NCBI RefSeq assembly: GCF_018130785.1
Contig: NZ_JAFCJT010000002.1
Coordinates: forward strand, 558,001 to 622,000
Origin: Bradyrhizobium liaoningense
GTDB lineage: Bacteria; Pseudomonadota; Alphaproteobacteria; Rhizobiales; Xanthobacteraceae
DNA length: 64,000 nt
Direction: 5' to 3'
The translations under genes and the position numbers were made by a program. Within the stretch, counting starts at the first letter, position 1, and each line of letters starts with the position of its first letter. The notes beneath the pieces were generated by a model. That model was not told the origin of the DNA. It searched no databases and saw only the letters and a list, made by a program, of their open reading frames with translations. Of this stretch, positions 35,349 to 44,667 are shown in pieces.

Positions 35349-36986
35349 ATGAGCAAATTTACCCGTCGCACCATCCTGAAGTCTGGCGGCGCTGTCGCAG
35401 GCACGCTTCTCCTGCCGCGCTTTGCGATCGGGCAGGCCGACAACCGCCCGTCGGTGACGATCGCCGTGCAAAAGGTGACGAATTCGAACGTGCTCGACGT
35501 GCTGCGTGAGCAATCGAACGTCGGCGAGCGCGTGTTCTTCTCCTCGATCTGGGAGGGCCTGATCTCCAAGAACTGGCGCGGCAGCCTGGAGGCCGTGCCA
35601 GGCCTCGCCACCGAATGGCGCCGCATCGACGACCAGACCGTCGAGGTGAAGCTGCGCCAGGGCGTCAAGTTCCACAATGGCGACGAACTCACGGCCGAGG
35701 ACGTCGTCTTCACCTTCAGCCGCGAGCGCATGTTCGGCGAGACCGAGGCCAAGAGCCGCTCCACCATCCAGGCCTTCGAGAAGATCCCGACGCCGCGCCC
35801 GGGCAAGGAATTGCCGCCGGACGTGCCGGCGGTTGCCCGCCGCATCTGGCCGGACCTCGTGCGCGTCGATGCCGTCGACAAGTACACGGTGCGCTTCTAC
35901 AACGCGACGCCGGACGTCACGATCGAGGGCCGGCTGTCGCGCTACGGCTCCGACATCATGAACCGCCGCGCCTGGGAACAATCCGCGAGCTATCTCGACT
36001 GGGCACGCAAGCCGATCACGACGGGCCCGTACAAGGTCGTCGAGCTCAAGCCCGACGTGTCGCTGACCCTTGAGGCGCATGACGAATATTGGGGCGGCCG
36101 GCCGCCGCTCAAGCGCATCCGTTTCCTCGAAGTGCCCGAGGTCGCGAGCCGCATCAACGGCCTGCTGTCGGGCGAATACCAATTCGCCTGCGACATTCCA
36201 CCGGACCAGATTGCCGGCATCGAGAAGAACTCCGCATTCGAAGTGCAGGGCGGCACCATCCTCAATCACCGCCTGACCGTGTTCGACAAGAACCACGCCG
36301 TGCTCGCCAATCCCCTGGTGCGGCGCGCCTTCACCCACGCGATCGACCGCCAGGCGATCGTCGACAGCCTGTGGGCGGGCCGTACCCGCGTGCCGAAAGG
36401 CCTGCAGTGGGAATTCTACGGCGACATGTTCAACGCCGACTGGAGCGTGCCGGCCTACGATCCGAAGCTCGCGCAGGATCTGTTGAAGCAGGCCAACTAC
36501 AAGGGCGATCCGATTCCCTATCGCCTGCTCAACAACTACTACACGAACCAGGTCGCGACCGCGCAGGTGCTGGTCGAGATGTGGAAGTCGGTCGGCCTCA
36601 ACGTCCAGATCGAGACCAAGGAGAACTGGTCGCAGATCATGGAGCGCGCGCCGACCCGCGCGGTACGCGACTGGTCGAACTCGGCGGCCTTCAACGATCC
36701 CGTCTCGTCGCTGGTCGCACAGCACGGCCCGAACGGCCAGCAGCAGCAGATCGGCGAGTGGACCAATGCCGAACTGAACAAGCTCTCAGAATTCCTGGAG
36801 ACCTCGACCGACCGGGCCGCCCGCAAGAAGGCGTTCCACCGCATGCTCGAGATCGCCGAGCGCGAGGATCCCGCCTATACGGTGCTGCACCAGAACGCGA
36901 CCTTCACCGCGAAGCCGAAGTCGATCAAGTGGAAGGCCTCGCCGGCATTCGCGATGGATTTCCGCGCCGGCAATTTCGAGGCGTAA
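35349..36986 (+). CDS. ABC transporter substrate-binding protein, family 5 (Dpp/Opp type)
   Basis: 545 residues. The Tat-type signal TRRTILKSGGAVAGTLLLPR is followed by a full family 5 binding protein: WEGLISKNWRGSLEAVPGLA, VKLRQGVKFHNGDELTAEDV, EYWGGRPPLKRIRF and RRAFTHAIDRQAIVDSLWAG. It delivers peptide-, opine- or oligosaccharide-like ligands to the permeases encoded next. The ATPase gene starts right after its stop codon. Confidence 0.9.
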   Translation: MSKFTRRTILKSGGAVAGTLLLPRFAIGQADNRPSVTIAVQKVTNSNVLDVLREQSNVGERVFFSSIWEGLISKNWRGSLEAVPGLATEWRRIDDQTVEVKLRQGVKFHNGDELTAEDVVFTFSRERMFGETEAKSRSTIQAFEKIPTPRPGKELPPDVPAVARRIWPDLVRVDAVDKYTVRFYNATPDVTIEGRLSRYGSDIMNRRAWEQSASYLDWARKPITTGPYKVVELKPDVSLTLEAHDEYWGGRPPLKRIRFLEVPEVASRINGLLSGEYQFACDIPPDQIAGIEKNSAFEVQGGTILNHRLTVFDKNHAVLANPLVRRAFTHAIDRQAIVDSLWAGRTRVPKGLQWEFYGDMFNADWSVPAYDPKLAQDLLKQANYKGDPIPYRLLNNYYTNQVATAQVLVEMWKSVGLNVQIETKENWSQIMERAPTRAVRDWSNSAAFNDPVSSLVAQHGPNGQQQQIGEWTNAELNKLSEFLETSTDRAARKKAFHRMLEIAEREDPAYTVLHQNATFTAKPKSIKWKASPAFAMDFRAGNFEA

Positions 36987-37973
36987 GTGGTGACGCCGCT
37001 GGTCAATATCCAGGGCCTCAACGTCGCCTTCAACGGCGTACCGGTCCTGCGCGGCGTCGATCTGACCTTGGAGAAGGGCGAGGCCGTCGGCCTCGTCGGC
37101 GAGTCCGGCTCCGGCAAGTCCGTGACATGGCTTGCCGCGCTCGGCCTGTTGCCGCGGCATGCGAGCGTCTCGGGCTCCGTGCGGCTCGACGGACGCGAAA
37201 TCCTCGGCGCGCCCGCGGGTGAGCTTGACCGGGTGCGGGGCGGGCGGGTCGCCATGATTTTTCAGGACCCCGCAAGCGCGCTCAATCCGGTGCTCACCAT
37301 TCGCAAGCAGCTCTGCGAGGCTTTGGCGCTGCATCGCGATCTCTCGGGCGAGGCTGTGAAGGCCGAAGCGCGGCAGCTGCTCGATCTCGTCGGCATTCCC
37401 GATGCGGCGCGGCGGCTCGAAGCCTATCCGCACGAATTCTCCGGCGGCCAGGTCCAGCGCATCATGATCGCGATGGCGCTGGCCGGAAATCCCGATCTCC
37501 TCGTCGCGGACGAGCCGACCACGGCGCTCGACGCCACCATCCAGGCGCAGATCTTGGAGCTGCTGTCGTCGGTTCGCCGCGAGATGGGCATGGCGATGGT
37601 CCTGATCAGCCACGATCTCGGCGTCGTCGCCGAGAATTGCGACCGCGTCGCCGTGATGTATGCCGGCCGCATCGTCGAGCGGGCGCCAGCCAACCAACTC
37701 TTTGCCGATCCCGTGCATCCCTATGCGCAAGGCCTGATCGGCGCACTGCCGCCGCTCGACGGGCCACGGCGGCGCCTCACCGCCATTCCCGGGACGGTGC
37801 CTGATCCCGCGAGGATGCCGAGCGGCTGTGCCTTCGCGCCGCGCTGCGCGCTGGCGGCCGAGCCGTGCGGACTTGCCGTGCCGAGCCTGGCGCCGATCGC
37901 GAACGATCGCGTGGTTGCCTGCATCCGTGCCGAAGCTTCGCGCCGCGCGCTGCTCGGGATAGCCGCCGAATGA
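36987..37973 (+). CDS. ABC transporter ATP-binding protein (DppD type)
   Basis: 328 residues from GTG 36987, which directly abuts the TAA of the binding-protein gene. Walker A GESGSGKS, signature FSGGQVQRIMIAMA, Walker B LLVADEPTTALD and H-loop ISHDLGV. The C-terminal oligopeptide-type Cys motif (SGCAFAPRCALAAEPC) is present and may hold an Fe-S or zinc site. It overlaps the next gene by ATGA. Confidence 0.92.
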   Translation: MVTPLVNIQGLNVAFNGVPVLRGVDLTLEKGEAVGLVGESGSGKSVTWLAALGLLPRHASVSGSVRLDGREILGAPAGELDRVRGGRVAMIFQDPASALNPVLTIRKQLCEALALHRDLSGEAVKAEARQLLDLVGIPDAARRLEAYPHEFSGGQVQRIMIAMALAGNPDLLVADEPTTALDATIQAQILELLSSVRREMGMAMVLISHDLGVVAENCDRVAVMYAGRIVERAPANQLFADPVHPYAQGLIGALPPLDGPRRRLTAIPGTVPDPARMPSGCAFAPRCALAAEPCGLAVPSLAPIANDRVVACIRAEASRRALLGIAAE

Positions 37974-38962
37974 GCGGGCCGCTTGTCGAGGTGTCCTCGA
38001 TCTCGCGCAGCTACGCGATGCGCTCCGGGATGTTCGGCCACAGCACTGCCGTCCACGCGGTCGATGGCGTGTCGCTGACGATCCCCAAAGGCGAAACGCT
38101 GGGCCTCGTCGGTGAGTCTGGCTCGGGCAAGTCCACCACCGGCCGCATCGTGCTCGGTATCGAGCCGCCGGATCGCGGCGAGGTGCGGTTCGACGGCAAG
38201 CCCATGGCTGCGCCCGGAACGGCCGCGTGGCGTGCGCAACGCGCGCGCATGCAGATGATCTTCCAGGATCCATTGGGCGCGCTGGACCGGCGTCTGCCGG
38301 TCGCTACGCAAATCCGCGAGCCCCTGGACGTTCACGGGCTCGGCACGCCGGCGGAGCGCGAGGAGCGTGTCCGCGAATTGCTGCGCGCGGTCGAGCTGAC
38401 GCCAGCACATGGCGCGCGCTATCCGGGCGCGCTCTCCGGCGGTCAGCGTCAGCGGATCGTGCTGGCGCGGGCGCTGGCGACGAAGCCGGATTTCCTCGTC
38501 TGCGACGAGCCGGTCAGCGCGCTCGACGTCTCGATCCAGGCGCAGGTGGTGAACCTGCTTTGCGATCTTCAGGCGCAGCTGGGGCTGACGTTGCTGTTCA
38601 TCAGCCACGATTTGCGCGTCGTGCGGCAGATCAGCAATGTCGTCGCCGTGATGTATCTCGGCCGCATCGTCGAGATCGGCAGCGCCGACGATCTCTTCGC
38701 GCGTCCCGAACACCCCTATACGCAGGCGCTGGTCTCGGCTTCGCCCGCGCCCGGGCGTCGCAGCGCGGGCCGCATCGTGCTGGCAGGTGATCCGCCGGAC
38801 CCGGCGGCGCGGCCCCAAGGCTGTGCCTTCCATCCGCGCTGCCCGCGCGCTATCGCGCGCTGCGCGAGCGAGGTGCCGGCGCTGACCGCCGTCGGCGGTA
38901 ACAGGCAAGTCGCCTGTCATCTCGCGACGGGACCGCGAGCCGAGACGCGGGACGCGGCGTGA
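37970..38962 (+). CDS. ABC transporter ATP-binding protein (DppF type)
   Basis: About 330 residues from ATG 37970, overlapping the stop of the previous ATPase gene (ATGA). Walker A GESGSGKSTTGR, signature LSGGQRQRIVLARA, Walker B FLVCDEPVSALD, and the C-terminal Cys motif QGCAFHPRCPRAIARC. It is the partner of the DppD-type ATPase. Confidence 0.92.
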   Translation: MSGPLVEVSSISRSYAMRSGMFGHSTAVHAVDGVSLTIPKGETLGLVGESGSGKSTTGRIVLGIEPPDRGEVRFDGKPMAAPGTAAWRAQRARMQMIFQDPLGALDRRLPVATQIREPLDVHGLGTPAEREERVRELLRAVELTPAHGARYPGALSGGQRQRIVLARALATKPDFLVCDEPVSALDVSIQAQVVNLLCDLQAQLGLTLLFISHDLRVVRQISNVVAVMYLGRIVEIGSADDLFARPEHPYTQALVSASPAPGRRSAGRIVLAGDPPDPAARPQGCAFHPRCPRAIARCASEVPALTAVGGNRQVACHLATGPRAETRDAA

Positions 38963-39891
38963 TGGGACGCTATCTTGCCATTCGGATCGGACGCGCGGCG
39001 CTGACGATCGTGCTCGTCGTCACCTTCGCCTTCGTGGTGCTGCGTCTCTCCGGAGACCCCGCGCTGATGATCCTGGGACCGGAGGCGCCGCCGGAGGTGC
39101 TCGCCGCCTTCCGCAAGGCCTGGGGGCTCGATGATCCCATCTGGTTCCAGTACCTCGACTACTTCGGCGCCATCGCCAAGGGCGAGCTCGGCCGTTCCAT
39201 GCGCGACGGGCGGCCGGCGATCGAGCTGGTGCTGGAGCGGATTCCGGCAACGCTGGCGCTGACGCTGCCGGCCTTCGCATTGAAGGTCGCGCTTGGCATT
39301 CCCGCCGGCATCTACGCGGCGCTGCACCGGGGCTCGGCGATCGATCGCGCCGTGATGATGACGGCGGTCGCCGGCTTCACCGTGCCCAGTTTTGTCCTTG
39401 CGCTGCTGCTCGTGCTCGTCTTCGCCGTGCAGCTCGGCTGGCTGCCCTCGGGCGGACAGGACAGCTGGCGTCACGCCATCCTGCCGATCGCAACGCTGAG
39501 CCTCGGCGGCGCCGCGGTGCTGGCGCGCTTCACCCGCAGCGCGATGCTGGAGGTGCTGGGCCAGCCCTACATCCGCACCGCCTCGGCCAAGGGCGTCCCG
39601 TGGAGGAAGGTGGTGACGTCGCATGCATTGCCGAATGCGGCGATTCCAACCGTCACCATTCTGGGCTTCATGGTGGGCACGCTGATTGCGGGTGCGGTCG
39701 TGGTCGAGAGCGTGTTCGCCTGGCCGGGAGTAGGGCGCCTGCTCGTCGTGGCCGTCGCCAACCGGGACCTCGCCGTCGTGCAATGCATCCTGCTGCTGGT
39801 CGCGCTGACCATGGTCACGTCCAACCTGGTCGTCGATTTCCTCTACGGCTTCCTCGACCCGCGGCTGCGCGCCAAAGGGGCGCACGCATGA
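38962..39891 (+). CDS. ABC transporter permease (DppB type)
   Basis: About 309 residues. ATG 38962 shares its A with the preceding TGA (a GTG lies three bases earlier). The first helix AALTIVLVVTFAFVVLRLSG and the DppB signature SGDPALMILGPEAPPE are visible. The EAA loop is PYIRTASAKGVPWRKVVTSH followed by ALPNA. Six membrane helices are expected. Confidence 0.91.
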   Translation: MGRYLAIRIGRAALTIVLVVTFAFVVLRLSGDPALMILGPEAPPEVLAAFRKAWGLDDPIWFQYLDYFGAIAKGELGRSMRDGRPAIELVLERIPATLALTLPAFALKVALGIPAGIYAALHRGSAIDRAVMMTAVAGFTVPSFVLALLLVLVFAVQLGWLPSGGQDSWRHAILPIATLSLGGAAVLARFTRSAMLEVLGQPYIRTASAKGVPWRKVVTSHALPNAAIPTVTILGFMVGTLIAGAVVVESVFAWPGVGRLLVVAVANRDLAVVQCILLLVALTMVTSNLVVDFLYGFLDPRLRAKGAHA

Positions 39892-40748
39892 CCGACGCCA
39901 CGCTGAAGGACGCAGGCGTTCGCCGCCGCATCAGCCTGCCGGCTATCCCGGTCTCGGTCGCGCTCGCGATCGGCTGGATCGTCGCGATGCTGGTGATTGC
40001 GGCGTTTGCCGAGAAGATCGCGCCCTATGGCTACACCCAGCTCGACCTGCGCAACCGGCTGGCTGCGCCCGGCAATGTCGCGCACTGGCTCGGCACCGAC
40101 GAGCTCGGCCGCGACGTGCTGTCGCGCCTGCTCGTCTCGATCCGCATCTCGCTGCTGATCGCTTTCGGCGCGACTGCGATCTCGGCGATCGTCGGCACCA
40201 CGCTCGGCTTCCTCGCCGCGCACTTTCGCGGGGTCGTTGAACAGCTCGTGCTGATGCTGACGGACTTCCAGGCCAGCATGCCGTTCCTGATCATGGCGCT
40301 CGCGGTGCTCGCCTTCTTCGGCAATTCGCTGCCGCTGCTGATCGGCCTGATGGGGCTGTTCGGTTGGGAGCGCTATGCCCGCATCGCCCGTGGCCTCGCC
40401 ATCTCCGCCAATGCGCAAGGCTATGCCGCGGCCGTCCGCCAGCTCGGCGCGACGCCGCCCCGGATTTACCTGCGGCACATCCTGCCCAACATCGCCTCGA
40501 CCCTCATCGTGTCCACCACGCTGGTTTTCCCCGAGGTGATCCTGATGGAATCTGGCCTGTCCTTCCTCGGCCTCGGCGTGCAGCCGCCGATGACCAGCCT
40601 CGGCAACATGGTCGGATACGGTCGCGAATATCTCACGCGGGCGCCCTGGATCATGCTGGCGCCGGCGGCCACCATCGTGATCACCACACTGGCCGTCTCC
40701 GTGATCGGCGACTGGCTGCGTGATCGGCTCGACCCGACGCTGCAATAG
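39888..40748 (+). CDS. ABC transporter permease (DppC type)
   Basis: 286 residues from ATG 39888 (ATGA overlap with the DppB-type gene). The N-terminal helix is VSVALAIGWIVAMLVIAAFA. It contains HWLGTDELGRDVLSRLLVSI, the DppC hallmark, and the EAA loop AAAVRQLGATPPRIYLRHIL. It is the last gene of the operon and converges on the SagB gene 48 bases away. Confidence 0.91.
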   Translation: MTDATLKDAGVRRRISLPAIPVSVALAIGWIVAMLVIAAFAEKIAPYGYTQLDLRNRLAAPGNVAHWLGTDELGRDVLSRLLVSIRISLLIAFGATAISAIVGTTLGFLAAHFRGVVEQLVLMLTDFQASMPFLIMALAVLAFFGNSLPLLIGLMGLFGWERYARIARGLAISANAQGYAAAVRQLGATPPRIYLRHILPNIASTLIVSTTLVFPEVILMESGLSFLGLGVQPPMTSLGNMVGYGREYLTRAPWIMLAPAATIVITTLAVSVIGDWLRDRLDPTLQ

Positions 40749-40795
40749 TGCGACTGGCCTGGCGCGTGCGCCGATTTGCCGTCGGACACCCGCTT

Positions 40796-42253
40796 CTAGC
40801 CTTGGACCTCAGGCGTTCTGCCGCGCCCGAGCGCGAATTGACCGACCGGGCCCTCGACATGGAATTCCAACTCCGTCATTTTCGCAAACAGATCGATGTT
40901 GGTGCTACCAATGGCGCAGCCGCCGAGGCCCATATCGGTCGCCGCCAGGTAAAGCGTCTGTATCAGGCTGCCGACATCCTTCAGGATCAACGAATATGCG
41001 ATTGAGCTGTATTTCCAGGAGACCCGCCCAAATCGCGCGGCGATCGTGATCAGGATTTGCGGCTGACCCGGCGCGTCCATGGCGAACTGCGCAGCCGCCA
41101 AATGCGCCTGGAGTTGCTGGGGGGAGGCGCCGATCGCGACCAGCGCGTGGCTCCCTGCATCGTAGTGGTAGAGTCCGCGCGCAAGTCCGTCGCAGTTCGC
41201 GACGGTAAGGTACAATTCCAGCTCGTACGCGCTGCCCGCCGACGGATAGGGCCTTGTGCTGTAGGTCACGTCGGGGCCGCCTTCGAAATACGGCTCGCTC
41301 TTCCATTCGGACACGACGCGCGCGGTGGTGTCGAGAAACTGCGCGAGTTCGCCGAGCGTGACCGGATTTTTGTCGTCGAAATCCCGTGTTGAATGGCGTT
41401 CGCGCAACAGCTTCGGGAAGCGGGAGTTCGGCTCCGGGGATGAAAATTTGCGCAGGTCGATCTTGCTGCCGGCCCAGGGCGGACGCACCGTCGGCGACGG
41501 CGGAACGACGCCGGCATAGGTGAAGGCGGCGCCGACCGGATTGGCTTGCCGACCCTCCGTGCTCCGCGTGTGAAACACCAGATCGTGGAAATCCCAGAGT
41601 ACGAGGTTGCCGTCACCTTCGTTCACCCGCAGGCCTTGTCCGTCTTTCGCATCGAGCTTGAGCAGGATCTGGCTGTCCAGCAACAGTTCGAGCAGATGGA
41701 GGGTGGAGGAAGCTACCTTCTGGTTGAGCTTGCTGATCTTCCGAGGCTGCGACAGCGCAGCAAGGGTGGCGGCGATGGCGGGATCGCCAATCCGGAACAG
41801 CGCGCCGGCGCGTGGCGATTCCAGCACCAACTCGTTGCCGCGCCGGCGCAGAAAGGCAAAGCGCGATAGCACAATGGTGTCACGACTGCCCAGCTTCGCG
41901 CGCCGCGGCCAGTAATCGGGGACTTGGGGCTCGATGACCACGAAGTCCAGCGTGTTGCGCGAAGAGGAGAGGCGGTATTCCAGAAGCCCCTGCCGGGCCA
42001 AGCGATGCACCAGGGCGTCGACGTCTCTCGCGAGGGCGCTCTTGCCTGCAAAGGACGCGAGCGGAAGGCCGGTGCTCAGATGTCGCGCGCAGTCCATCGC
42101 GGCCGCGCTGAATTGTCCGAGGTTGACGGAATAGTCGCCCAGAGAGGCGGCGATGTTTCCGTCCGGCTGCATCTGGAGGGAGAAGCGATGGCTCAATCGG
42201 GCGGCAATGTCTGGCGCGATCTTCCTGGTCGGCTTTTTCCGGGGAGCGCGCAC
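40796..42253 (-). CDS. SagB-type FMN dehydrogenase of a TOMM/RiPP locus
   Basis: 485 residues from GTG 42253. The N-terminal half is the SagB accessory domain. The C-terminal half is nitroreductase-like (RERHSTRDFDDKNPVTLGEL, YSTRPYPSAGSAYELELYL, GLYHYDAGSHALV, WKYSSIAYSLILKDVGSLIQ, ATDMGLGGCAIG). SagB enzymes oxidise azolines made by the cyclodehydratase to thiazoles or oxazoles. It lies 14 bases downstream of the cyclodehydratase gene, which supports co-transcription. It is the distal gene of the locus. Confidence 0.88.
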   Translation of the reverse strand: MRAPRKKPTRKIAPDIAARLSHRFSLQMQPDGNIAASLGDYSVNLGQFSAAAMDCARHLSTGLPLASFAGKSALARDVDALVHRLARQGLLEYRLSSSRNTLDFVVIEPQVPDYWPRRAKLGSRDTIVLSRFAFLRRRGNELVLESPRAGALFRIGDPAIAATLAALSQPRKISKLNQKVASSTLHLLELLLDSQILLKLDAKDGQGLRVNEGDGNLVLWDFHDLVFHTRSTEGRQANPVGAAFTYAGVVPPSPTVRPPWAGSKIDLRKFSSPEPNSRFPKLLRERHSTRDFDDKNPVTLGELAQFLDTTARVVSEWKSEPYFEGGPDVTYSTRPYPSAGSAYELELYLTVANCDGLARGLYHYDAGSHALVAIGASPQQLQAHLAAAQFAMDAPGQPQILITIAARFGRVSWKYSSIAYSLILKDVGSLIQTLYLAATDMGLGGCAIGSTNIDLFAKMTELEFHVEGPVGQFALGRGRTPEVQG

Positions 42254-42267
42254 GAAAGAGCAGCCCT

Positions 42268-44514
42268 TCAGGTGTGTGGAAGAAATGAAGTCAGATCGCT
42301 TTCCGGTCGCGGCCGGTCCAACAATCCGAGCTTCACCGGCACATCGTAAAGGCGCCCCGGCGCGAAACGGCGATAGAAATGACGCAGGCCGGGAACGAGC
42401 ACTCTGACGACCGGAACCTCGACGTCGGGACGTGTCTGGTCGAGGACGAGGAAATCGTAGCCTGCACGGGCGGCGATCTCGACGCAGGCAATGACCTGGT
42501 CACGCGTATTGTCGTGAAGCTTGAGGCTCGGCGCCGGGGGGACGATCGGGTGGTCGCTCGGTGTCAGGAACGGGTAGTCTTCCAGGCGCAGCGGCGTGAC
42601 ACCGTCGAGGGTCGGCTTCTCGCCGCTTGCGCCGCCCATCATGCCGACGGACATAAATTGGGTCAGTTCGGTGAGGGATCGCAGTAGCGCTATATGGCGG
42701 TCGAAATGCGCGCCGGAACCGAACTCGATATTCTCGTGTCCATTCTGCATCCAATGCATGATCGCCACGTAAGTCGGAATGCCGAGGTCGGTGGTGATGT
42801 CGAGCACCCACAGCTTCCGCCCGGCCTCCGCAAATTGAGCCTGGAGATCCCGGACATAGAAATCGTCGAATTGCTCGAGATCGACCTCGGCGCGCTGCAC
42901 CCGGTTATACCACCAGATCGCGTAGGCATCGCGCTCGATCAGTTCGAGGAAGCCCTGAACGATGGCTTCGTCGCGGGTGTTGCCGGCCGCGCAACCGTTG
43001 GAATCCGTATGAAAGCCGCCATAGAAGAAGTACAGGAGGCCGGTCGGCAGATATTTGAAGCGTTTGTCGCGCAACGACGAGACCGGCGACCACTCGGTCC
43101 TCGTCGAGGGATCGAACGGCTCGGGCACCGGATGGGGATCGTCCGGCTGCTGCAGAAACCTGTTCTTGAACTGCGTTTCGCTGAAGAGCTGGACGTCGTT
43201 GGGAAGAAGCGCGTCGCCAGGCGCGAAATCGACAAAGCGGCGCGTCGTCCTGATCTCATCGCCCTGGAAAATGCCCGAATAGCGTTCGATCGACTCCATC
43301 AGCGCGCTTGCCTCGCCCTGTTCAGCCGTCGAGCCCTTGCCAAAGCTGCCCCCGCTCAATCCGGACCTGAGCTGGTCGATGCTGTGGGCCGGCGCAGAGA
43401 AATTGTGCTGGGCGAAGTAATTGGTGTTCATCGGCAGATCGGCCTCGATCCGCTCAAGCCGGGTGACCACGCCGGTCAGCGGGCTCACATGCTTGCGGAA
43501 GCGCGACACCGTGGCCCGCGACGTCATGGTGCGATATCCACCACTGGTCATGACGAGCTTCTTGCCTTCGGCGATCTCGACTGGGGTCGGAGATCGGTGC
43601 GGATTGTGCAGCTTCTTGCTGCCGCAGGTTGGGCATTGCGGGCGTCGCGTGACGTAGTGCTTGGCGATGACGGCGCCGGCCAGGTCGAAGCTTGCGATGT
43701 GATCGCGCAGATCCGTGCGAAAGCCCGAGGCGATTGCCTTGGCGATCTCGACGGCTGCGAAATGGATTGCGGTCCGTCCGACGGGATCGTTGACGAGCGG
43801 CGATACGGCGACCGCACGCGCCGGTCCCCGGTCAAGAAACCCCTTGATCTCCCGGTTGCGGATCATGCGATCGAACAGGCAAGTCCAGCACGAGCTCTCG
43901 CCCGGTTTGAACAGGGGCCCGACCAGCGGAAACGCGCCGGACGGCTGCACCAGCAGCCATGGCGTTTTGCCGGCTACGCGTTCGTGGTTCAGCTCGGCGA
44001 GCCGCCGGTCAAGATAATCGTTCACCAGCGTGACCGTGAGCTTAGGCGAGCGCTTTGCGATTTGAACACCGAGCTTGCTCAAGGCCGCGGTCAGCTCTTT
44101 GGCGCCTCTGACGTCAATCGACTCGACCTGAATGGAGCAACTGCGAAGATTTTGTTCCGCGACCTCTGGAGACAAGCCGAGGCTTGCCCAAAAACCGCCG
44201 ACGGCCTCGTCAAATGCTGGCGAGGTCCGCGCAACGACATATCGGCGATCGAGGAGCCGCTTGATCGCCTCCTCGATTTTGTCGGCAGGGAAACGCTTCG
44301 AAAGCTGGCGAATGATCTCCAGCCTGGCCTTGCCATGCTTTCCGATCGCGGTGGCCAAGGCGCAGTAGAGTTCGCCGTGCAGGAAGAACTTGCGATCCTC
44401 GGAATAGAGGCAAACCGCATCGGGAGGCAATATGTAGGCGGTGAAGTTCGGTGCAAATCGGAGGAGGTTCTTGCGGGGTTGCCGCGCAACGCGGGTCTTG
44501 CGATTGGCATTCAT
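42268..44514 (-). CDS. Fused SagC/D (E1-like plus YcaO) azoline cyclodehydratase
   Basis: 748 residues. Residues 1-325 form the TOMM leader-binding/E1-like part (FTAYILPPDAVCLYSEDRKF; zinc cysteines C209/C212 in CWTC and C294/C297 in CPTC). From about 326 it is a YcaO domain with the ATP-site residues in KGSTAEQGEASALMESIERY, NGCAAGNTRDEAIVQGFLEL and ERDAYAIWWYNR. The enzyme would phosphorylate backbone amides of Cys (or Ser/Thr) in the precursor and cyclise them. The C terminus is SFLPHT rather than the Pro-rich tail of many TOMM YcaOs. It is encoded between the precursor and SagB genes. Confidence 0.9.
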   Translation of the reverse strand: MNANRKTRVARQPRKNLLRFAPNFTAYILPPDAVCLYSEDRKFFLHGELYCALATAIGKHGKARLEIIRQLSKRFPADKIEEAIKRLLDRRYVVARTSPAFDEAVGGFWASLGLSPEVAEQNLRSCSIQVESIDVRGAKELTAALSKLGVQIAKRSPKLTVTLVNDYLDRRLAELNHERVAGKTPWLLVQPSGAFPLVGPLFKPGESSCWTCLFDRMIRNREIKGFLDRGPARAVAVSPLVNDPVGRTAIHFAAVEIAKAIASGFRTDLRDHIASFDLAGAVIAKHYVTRRPQCPTCGSKKLHNPHRSPTPVEIAEGKKLVMTSGGYRTMTSRATVSRFRKHVSPLTGVVTRLERIEADLPMNTNYFAQHNFSAPAHSIDQLRSGLSGGSFGKGSTAEQGEASALMESIERYSGIFQGDEIRTTRRFVDFAPGDALLPNDVQLFSETQFKNRFLQQPDDPHPVPEPFDPSTRTEWSPVSSLRDKRFKYLPTGLLYFFYGGFHTDSNGCAAGNTRDEAIVQGFLELIERDAYAIWWYNRVQRAEVDLEQFDDFYVRDLQAQFAEAGRKLWVLDITTDLGIPTYVAIMHWMQNGHENIEFGSGAHFDRHIALLRSLTELTQFMSVGMMGGASGEKPTLDGVTPLRLEDYPFLTPSDHPIVPPAPSLKLHDNTRDQVIACVEIAARAGYDFLVLDQTRPDVEVPVVRVLVPGLRHFYRRFAPGRLYDVPVKLGLLDRPRPESDLTSFLPHT

Positions 44515-44602
44515 TGAGTCAGCACGCTGATCCTGTTGCCGTTACGTCAGATCGCCGGCGCAAGACGGATCGTCGTGCCCGCACCGTAGCGAAACCAAGC
44601 AT

Positions 44603-44632
44603 TTGGCCGGCCCCTTTCTCAGGACCGGCCAA
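44603..44632 (-). terminator. Hairpin between precursor and cyclodehydratase genes
   Basis: On the minus strand GGCCGGTCC and GGGCCGGCC pair (one G-U) inside flanking TTGG/CCAA complementarity. It lies in the 153-base gap after the precursor stop and has no long T-run. A partial terminator or stabilising stem here would give more precursor than enzyme mRNA, a common arrangement in RiPP operons. That role is inference. Confidence 0.45.
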
Positions 44633-44667
44633 TGATATATCGGCTAGTGGACACGCCATTCGGAACG

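Noticed and set aside
42694..44517. Plus-strand ORF opposite the cyclodehydratase
   Set aside because: The minus frame has the YcaO and zinc motifs; the plus frame has no recognisable domain.
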